A stretch of 6,339 bases of DNA from an uncultured Burkholderiales bacterium (GTDB taxonomy: Bacteria; Pseudomonadota; Gammaproteobacteria; Burkholderiales; Burkholderiaceae_C): positions 1 through 6,339 of the forward strand of contig CAJBLW010000113.1 of the NCBI GenBank assembly GCA_903953985.1, written 5' to 3'. Both the position numbers and the translations under genes were made by a program. How positions within the stretch are numbered: the first letter of the stretch is position 1; every line of letters begins with the position of its first letter. Shown here in pieces: positions 5,415 through 6,339 of the stretch. The notes below the pieces were generated by a model. It did not search any database. It had not been told where the DNA came from and saw only the letters and a list, made by a program, of their open reading frames with translations.

Positions 5415-6339
5415 TTACAGTTTAAAAAGCGGCGTGCGTGCGCCCACTTGCGTGCCTCTGGCGTTGTGCAAGGTGCTGGCCCGCCAAGGGGCTAACAGGC
5501 TCCGTTGCGCAGCGTCTAGCCAGCCGAGTTGGTCTAGCACTTCTACGCTGGCCGCGAACAAGGCGGGTTTGTTCGCGTCGATGATTTTGATGGCAAAGGC
5601 TTCGCCCCGGCTTTTGCTGGCGACCACTTGCACGCCATCTGCGCCGATTTTGCTGACCCAGTCGCCCCGCCCCGCCTGCATAAAAGCCAAGTCATTGCGA
5701 CCCGTGCCGCTGACCCATTCGGGGCACTCTGTCATGGCCGTGGCCAGTTGCGCAAAGCTTGCGCCGTATTGCGCATCGGCCTCGCCACTGGCCAGGCGGG
5801 CGTAGCCGTAGGCCAATTTGGACAGTGGAATGGCGTAATTCGGTGCCGAGCAGCCATCGATGCCCATTTTTAAATCTTCAACTTCCATGCCTACGGCCTG
5901 CGCTACCGCCTCACGAATGGCTTGTTGCAAAGGGTGATGCGGCTCGGTGTAGTCCTCCAAAGACCAGCCCTGTTGCACGCAATGGGCTAGAAATCCAGCG
6001 TGCTTGCCGCTGCAATTGTGGTGGCGCTCATCGTACTTCAGGTCGGCAGGCGGCTGTTGATCCATCAAGGTAAACAGTCCAGGAACGTGGCAGCCACAAC
6101 GCAAGGCGCGGTAGTTAAGACCCACCTTACCCAACATGGACTCGGCTGCTTGCACATGCATTTCTTCACCGTTGTGGCTAGCGCATAACATGGCTACTTC
6201 GGCCTGCGAAAAACCTGCGCGTTCGTGGCCTTGGGCGTTGACAAAGGGCAGGGCTTGCAATGCTTTCAAGGTAGAGCGGGTATAGGTCCACCAATGCGGA
6301 TCGCCCACCTGGGCCAGAAGTTTGCCGTGCCGATTGACC
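5415..6339 (-). CDS. L-asparaginase II family, zinc-type (Rhizobium etli ReAV-like), 5' end cut by the window
   Basis: The C-terminal 307 residues of a PF06089 asparaginase, which hydrolyses L-asparagine to aspartate and ammonia in the cytoplasm. The visible frame begins VNRHGKLLAQVGDP and stops at TAA 5417-5415. From the first visible residue, the SxxK pair is Ser22/Lys25 in RSTLKALQALP, the CSGKH block gives Cys109 and Lys112, and DGCSAP gives Asp161 and Cys163. The spacings (Ser to Cys 87, Cys to Cys 54) are those of ReAV Ser48/Lys51, zinc ligands Cys135/Lys138/Cys189, so roughly 26 N-terminal residues probably lie beyond the right edge. The internal GTG at 6308 is not the start, because family sequence continues upstream of it. 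It is convergent with the MmgE/PrpD gene and probably not part of the betaine-type locus. Confidence 0.93.
   Translation of the reverse strand, partial: VNRHGKLLAQVGDPHWWTYTRSTLKALQALPFVNAQGHERAGFSQAEVAMLCASHNGEEMHVQAAESMLGKVGLNYRALRCGCHVPGLFTLMDQQPPADLKYDERHHNCSGKHAGFLAHCVQQGWSLEDYTEPHHPLQQAIREAVAQAVGMEVEDLKMGIDGCSAPNYAIPLSKLAYGYARLASGEADAQYGASFAQLATAMTECPEWVSGTGRNDLAFMQAGRGDWVSKIGADGVQVVASKSRGEAFAIKIIDANKPALFAASVEVLDQLGWLDAAQRSLLAPWRASTLHNARGTQVGARTPLFKL

Overview
The window reads as a piece of a proteobacterial genome, most likely a betaproteobacterium of the Burkholderiales. That placement is inferred from moderately high GC, codon choice and protein style; no rRNA or marker gene is present. 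It holds four complete or nearly complete genes of one apparent metabolic locus plus a separate, convergent asparaginase gene cut by the right edge.

Layout. Minus strand, 1-759: the start of an ABC-transporter ATPase (cut by the left edge) overlaps by 4 bp the end of a betaine/choline-type (OpuC/ProW-like) permease. Minus strand, 943-1959: a GlxA/GbdR-like AraC-family regulator. Plus strand, divergent from the regulator: an MttB-superfamily (trimethylamine methyltransferase family) protein without an in-frame amber codon (2148-3683), then an MmgE/PrpD-family protein (3809-5137). A 277-bp gap with no convincing gene follows, then a zinc-type (Rhizobium etli ReAV-like) L-asparaginase on the minus strand (5415 to the edge).

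How the parts fit. Uptake system, betaine-type regulator and MttB-like methyltransferase together suggest import and demethylation of a quaternary amine (glycine betaine, carnitine, proline betaine or similar). The substrate cannot be read from the sequence. No corrinoid protein, reactivase or methyl acceptor gene is in view.

The most informative finding is regulatory. The same 44-bp element (34 of 44 identical, no gaps) lies before the permease (825-868) and before the MttB-like gene (1989-2032), in the same orientation relative to each target. It carries two GTC half-sites 21 bp apart, and in both places it runs into a -35-like hexamer placed 17 bp from a TAGkAT -10-like hexamer. This predicts that the AraC-type regulator switches on both transcripts. 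A near-perfect promoter for the regulator overlaps the same element, predicting autoregulation and possibly a leaderless mRNA.
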